The notes beneath the pieces were generated by a model. It made no database searches. It had not been told where the DNA came from and saw nothing but the letters and a program-made list of their open reading frames with translations. Below are positions 5,866-6,458 of a stretch of DNA of 6,458 bases, piece by piece (within the stretch, counting starts at the first letter, position 1; each line of letters starts with the position of its first letter). Source of the stretch: Marinosulfonomonas sp. GTDB lineage: Bacteria; Pseudomonadota; Alphaproteobacteria; Rhodobacterales; Rhodobacteraceae. The translations under genes and the position numbers were made by a program. The stretch covers positions 1 to 6,458 of the forward strand of contig JAHRVD010000157.1 in the NCBI GenBank assembly GCA_019090845.1. The letters run 5' to 3'.

Positions 5866-6458
5866 TTACAACAGCTTTGACCATGGCTTTGTGGCCGAAC
5901 GCAACGCGCAGTTCCGCGCTCAGGTGGAACGCCGCATTGATGGATCACTGACGGAAGACGAGTTCAAGCCGCTGCGTCTGATGAACGGTCTTTATCTGCA
6001 ATTGCATGCCTATATGCTGCGTGTCGCGATCCCCTATGGCACGTTGAAAGGTGCCCAGATGCGCCAGTTGGCGATGATTGCCGACAAGTGGGACAAGGGC
6101 TATGGCCATTTCACCACCCGGCAAAACATCCAGTATAACTGGCCCGAACTGCGCGATGTGCCTGACATGCTGGATGCGCTGGCAAAGGTAGATATGCACG
6201 CGATCCAGACCTCGGGCAACACGGTGCGCAACGTCACAGCCGATCATTTCGCCGGTGCTGCTGCCGATGAAATCGAGGACCCGCGCCCGGTTGCCGAACT
6301 GCTGCGCCAATGGTCCACCGATCACCCGGAATTTCAGTTCTTGCCGCGCAAGTTCAAGATCGCCGTAACCGGCAGCCCGAACGACCGCGCCGTCACCCGC
6401 GCCCATGATATCGGCCTGTTGATGGCCACCCGCGATGGTGCGCCCGGCTTTGAAGTGA
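5858..6458 (+). CDS. cysI: Sulfite/nitrite reductase hemoprotein (CysI-like), N-terminal part
   Basis: The first 200 codons of a siroheme and iron-sulfur reductase that reduces sulfite to sulfide in assimilatory sulfur metabolism (six electrons); the gene continues past the window. From ATG 5858 the protein begins MYNYNSFDHGFVAERNAQFR. It then shows the N-terminal ferredoxin-like half-domain: RLMNGLYLQLHAYMLRVAIP (about residues 43-62), GYGHFTTRQNIQYNW (about 83-97), HAIQTSGNTVRNVTADHFAG (about 116-135), and FLPRKFKIAVTGSPNDRA (about 164-181). The TTRQN, SGN-VRNV and RKFKIAVTG segments contain siroheme and substrate contacts in the family. The cysteines that bind the Fe4S4 cluster lie further downstream, out of view, so I cannot exclude a nitrite reductase; linkage to DUF2849 favours sulfite. 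A GAGG site (5845-5848) lies 9 bases before the ATG, which overlaps the DUF2849 stop by 8 bases. Confidence 0.93.
   Translation, partial: MYNYNSFDHGFVAERNAQFRAQVERRIDGSLTEDEFKPLRLMNGLYLQLHAYMLRVAIPYGTLKGAQMRQLAMIADKWDKGYGHFTTRQNIQYNWPELRDVPDMLDALAKVDMHAIQTSGNTVRNVTADHFAGAAADEIEDPRPVAELLRQWSTDHPEFQFLPRKFKIAVTGSPNDRAVTRAHDIGLLMATRDGAPGFEV

Noticed and set aside
5945..6406. Minus-strand open frame of 153 codons opposite cysI
   Set aside because: Antisense shadow of a clear CysI N-terminal domain in a frame that stays open to the window end.

Overview
The window looks like a chromosomal segment from a marine-type alphaproteobacterium of the Rhodobacteraceae/Roseobacter group. The support is a moderately high GC content, a DctPQM TRAP transporter with the long-loop DctQ seen in that group, and a DUF2849 gene joined directly to a CysI-type sulfite reductase. 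This assignment comes from recalled family sequences, not from a search.

Layout, left to right. Positions 1-232 (+) hold the last 76 codons of a methylmalonate-semialdehyde dehydrogenase (mmsA). Positions 242-327 are a GC-rich, strongly structured convergent terminator zone. On the minus strand, 3484 down to 345 is a TRAP transporter operon in the order dctP, dctQ, dctM. A terminator-like hairpin sits between dctP and dctQ, and dctM is broken by a frameshift near 1062-1088. A 261-base divergent spacer follows. Then comes a bacterial class I cytochrome P450 (+, 3746-4948), whose 3' end overlaps the tail of a convergent Lrp/AsnC-family regulator (-, 4920-5381) by 29 bp. A 178-base divergent regulatory region with two adjacent palindromes separates the regulator from an assimilatory sulfur operon: a DUF2849 gene (5560-5865) overlapping by 8 bases the start of cysI (5858 onward, cut by the window end).

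How the parts fit. The TRAP operon encodes a periplasmic binding protein plus two membrane subunits for Na+-coupled uptake of an organic acid, probably a C4-dicarboxylate. As sequenced it would lack a complete large permease, so either it does not transport or the sequence has an indel error at that place. The regulator and the DUF2849-cysI operon share a divergent promoter region, so the regulator may control sulfite reduction genes. The P450 has no visible redox partner in the window and carries an unusual I-helix (AGHEAT).

No wholly new system is evident. The points most worth a second look are the dctM frameshift, the candidate 15-bp Lrp-like operator before DUF2849-cysI, the mutually exclusive hairpins after mmsA, and the P450 I-helix substitution. 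No tRNA, rRNA, insertion sequence, CRISPR array or attachment site was recognised.
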